Source of the DNA: Bacteroidales bacterium
Lineage (GTDB): Bacteria > Bacteroidota > Bacteroidia > Bacteroidales > UBA3824
Length of the DNA stretch: 40,236 nt
Direction of reading: 5' to 3'
Assembly (NCBI GenBank): GCA_017417315.1
Contig: JAFPZK010000004.1
Span: forward strand, 1 to 40,236
In this document: one piece after another, positions 38,603-40,236 of the stretch
How the letters are laid out: every line of letters begins with the position of its first letter
Position numbering within the stretch: the first letter of the stretch is position 1
Program-made: the position numbers and the translations under genes
The notes under the pieces: generated by a model
Told to the model about the DNA's origin: nothing
Database searches by the model: none
What the model saw: only the letters and a program-made list of their open reading frames with translations

Positions 38603-40236
38603 ATGCTCAGACGGCTTCCATACGGCGAGACGGATTACGTGACCATCCGCAAAGAAAACTCCTATTATGTCGATAAGACGGCGTTCATTCCCTACTTTGA
38701 AGATGCCGCCAAATACATTATGTTCCTGCGTCCGAGACGGTTTGGCAAAAGCCTGTTTCTCAATACGTTGTCGGCATATTACGACATTTTGAGAAAGGAA
38801 CAGTTTGAACAGAACTTTTCGGGGCTCTACGTCTATGACCATCCCACGCCGAGGCAGGGACAGTATATGATTTTGAAGTTCAATTTTTCCACAGTCAACA
38901 GCAAGATTGAAAATGTAGAAACATCGTTCAATTCAAAAACTTGCAGGACAATAAGTCAGTTTGTAGATAAATACAAAGAATTTTTGCCCGAAAATACAGA
39001 CGAGTTGATGTCGGAAGCAAACGGCAAATGCGATGAAATGTTAGATGTACTTATCACGTTGACTGAACATTCCCGGTACAAAACCTACATTATGATTGAC
39101 GAGTACGACAACTTTGCCAACACATTGTTTTCCACCGATGAGGAAGCATATAAGAAACTGACGCACGGCGACGGCTTTTTCCGTCTGTTTTTCAACGTCT
39201 TGAAACGGATGACCACCGACAACGAGGCACCTGTCGAAAGGATTTTCATAACGGGAGTTTCGCCTTTGACGTTGAGCGACGTTACAAGCGGGTTCAACAT
39301 TGCAAAAAACTTGTCAATAGAGGCAATTCCAAACGATGTGATGGGCTTTTCTGAAAGCGATGTCCGTGCGATGTTGGAATATTACCGCAAGGAAACAGGC
39401 GTTTTCAAACATTCTGATGATGAACTGATTGCGACAATGAGGACGCACTACGACAATTATTGTTTTTCATCAGAAATGATTGAAGATGAAAGGGTTTTCA
39501 ATTCGGATATGGTGTTGTATTTCGTTGACAAATACATATCTTCAAAAGGCAAAATCCCCGAAAAACTCATCGACCCGAATGTCTCCACCGACTATTTCAA
39601 GATGGAGAAAATGGTGAAAATAGAACAAAATTTCGGCGAAAAGTCGCGGATTATCCTCGATATCGTTAACACCGGAAGAACATATTTTGAACTCAATCCC
39701 GAGTTTGCCATTGCGGAACTTTCTAAGGCAAGCAATCTGAAAAGTTTGCTTTTCTATATGGGGTTGTTGAGTTTTGGTGTTGATAGCGATGGAATACCGT
39801 GTTTTGTAGTCCCAAACGACACTGTAAGGCAACAATATTGCCGATATTTGGAGGTGTGCTATTCAAGAGGATTGGGTTGGCGCACCGATATTCCAAAGTT
39901 GGATTCTCTTTGGGAGCAACTCGTTTTCAAAGGCGACTGCAAGCCGTTCATCTCATACATTGCATCGGTAATCGACGAAAACTCCGCCGTCAGGGACTTT
40001 GACGACAAGGGCGAATCGTTTGTTAAGGGATTCTTCTTGGCGCATTTCTGCAAGAGTTCGAGTTTCATCACCTACACCGAACAGGAGGCTGACCACGGTT
40101 TTGCCGATATGTACCTCGAACCGCTCGGCTACAAACGCCACGCCTATATGATTGAACTCAAATATTGCAAGAAAAACGCCCCCGATTCAGAGGTTGAAAC
40201 CAAGAAAGCCGACGCCAAAGTCCAACTTCAAAAATA
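38603..40236 (+). CDS. AAA-ATPase-like protein with PD-(D/E)XK domain, 3' end outside window
   Basis: 544 codons are open from ATG 38603 (MLRRLPYGETDYVTIRKENS) to the window end without a stop. The N-terminal AAA-ATPase-like domain has the Walker A variant RPRRFGKS (residues 43-50) after YYVDKTAFIP, Walker B YIMIDEYDNF, and FITGVSPLTLSDVTSGFNI. A helical middle follows. Near the end, GFADMYLEP and AYMIELKYCKK give the Asp...Glu-x-Lys core of a PD-(D/E)XK nuclease-fold domain (PF08011 type). This family is highly expanded in Bacteroidales, and its function is unknown; mobile-element-like spread has been suggested. A promoter element TAACTTTG lies at 38570-38577. Only the last part of the nuclease domain is missing. 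Confidence 0.88.
   Translation, partial: MLRRLPYGETDYVTIRKENSYYVDKTAFIPYFEDAAKYIMFLRPRRFGKSLFLNTLSAYYDILRKEQFEQNFSGLYVYDHPTPRQGQYMILKFNFSTVNSKIENVETSFNSKTCRTISQFVDKYKEFLPENTDELMSEANGKCDEMLDVLITLTEHSRYKTYIMIDEYDNFANTLFSTDEEAYKKLTHGDGFFRLFFNVLKRMTTDNEAPVERIFITGVSPLTLSDVTSGFNIAKNLSIEAIPNDVMGFSESDVRAMLEYYRKETGVFKHSDDELIATMRTHYDNYCFSSEMIEDERVFNSDMVLYFVDKYISSKGKIPEKLIDPNVSTDYFKMEKMVKIEQNFGEKSRIILDIVNTGRTYFELNPEFAIAELSKASNLKSLLFYMGLLSFGVDSDGIPCFVVPNDTVRQQYCRYLEVCYSRGLGWRTDIPKLDSLWEQLVFKGDCKPFISYIASVIDENSAVRDFDDKGESFVKGFFLAHFCKSSSFITYTEQEADHGFADMYLEPLGYKRHAYMIELKYCKKNAPDSEVETKKADAKVQLQK

Noticed and set aside
38441..38842. 133-codon minus-strand frame over the start of the AAA-ATPase gene
   Set aside because: It is antisense to a well-supported ATPase gene with conserved motifs, and covers its promoter.

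Overview
The window reads as a chromosome segment from a low-GC member of the Bacteroidota, most likely Bacteroidales. The evidence is a gldH gene, DUF4421, TRL-like and FISUMP-type lipoproteins, a BspA-like leucine-rich repeat protein, AraC regulators of the Bacteroides/Prevotella type, signal peptides ending in AQ, and promoters of the Bacteroidota form (TAnnTTTG about 20 bases after a TTG/TTTG element). No rRNA, tRNA, CRISPR array, transposase or phage gene was recognised.

Layout. (1) 1-5330 is a decayed accessory edge: the end of an AraC regulator, a BspA-like repeat protein, an alpha/beta hydrolase that has lost its catalytic middle, a 5'-truncated AraC gene, an 18-codon stub of an AAA-ATPase gene, and an AlbA_2/ATPase gene with two frameshifts. 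(2) 5329-9862 holds an aldo/keto reductase, a secreted EEP-fold phosphohydrolase, an OmpA-like propeller protein and guanine deaminase. (3) 9932-23749 is a compact, AT-rich, co-directional core: tilS, a membrane/coiled-coil protein, tpiA, a 1600-residue secreted orphan, rsmE, a Gly/Ser/Gln-rich protein, cysK, then the tightly coupled run gldH-trmB-EEP membrane protein-glycosyltransferase. (4) 23750-27700 is a small lineage-specific locus: a FISUMP-like lipoprotein, a propeller-like secreted protein and a PAS-LuxR regulator, flanked by a perfect 54-base direct repeat. After it comes a scrap-heap of decayed partial copies taken from this locus and, inverted, from the window's left end. (5) 27704-31348 is minus-strand surface genes: a cyclophilin-like lipoprotein with an alpha/beta hydrolase, a DUF4421 protein, an unknown secreted protein and a TRL-like lipoprotein behind a leader that contains a terminator. 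(6) 31838-38314 is a tripartite RND efflux operon (membrane fusion protein, permease, TolC) with a divergent AraC regulator. (7) 38603 to the end is an AAA-ATPase/PD-(D/E)XK gene that runs off the window.

How parts fit. The efflux operon and its divergent AraC gene share one 125-base intergenic region. A 20-base element (plus-strand form CGGRAAANNTTACCAAAATT) occurs four times, always in the same orientation: in front of the reductase, in front of the cyclophilin-like/hydrolase operon, and beside two gene remnants. It is a good candidate operator of an AraC-type regulon. The two edges (AraC, hydrolase, efflux and AAA genes) use visibly more G/C-rich codons than the core and carry most of the pseudogenes, so the window is a stable housekeeping core between two accessory, rearranging edges. 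The most unusual structures are the inverted partial duplication linking the left edge to 27.2-27.65 kb, the 54-base direct repeats around the FISUMP/propeller/LuxR unit, and the terminator hairpin lying inside a signal-peptide coding sequence.
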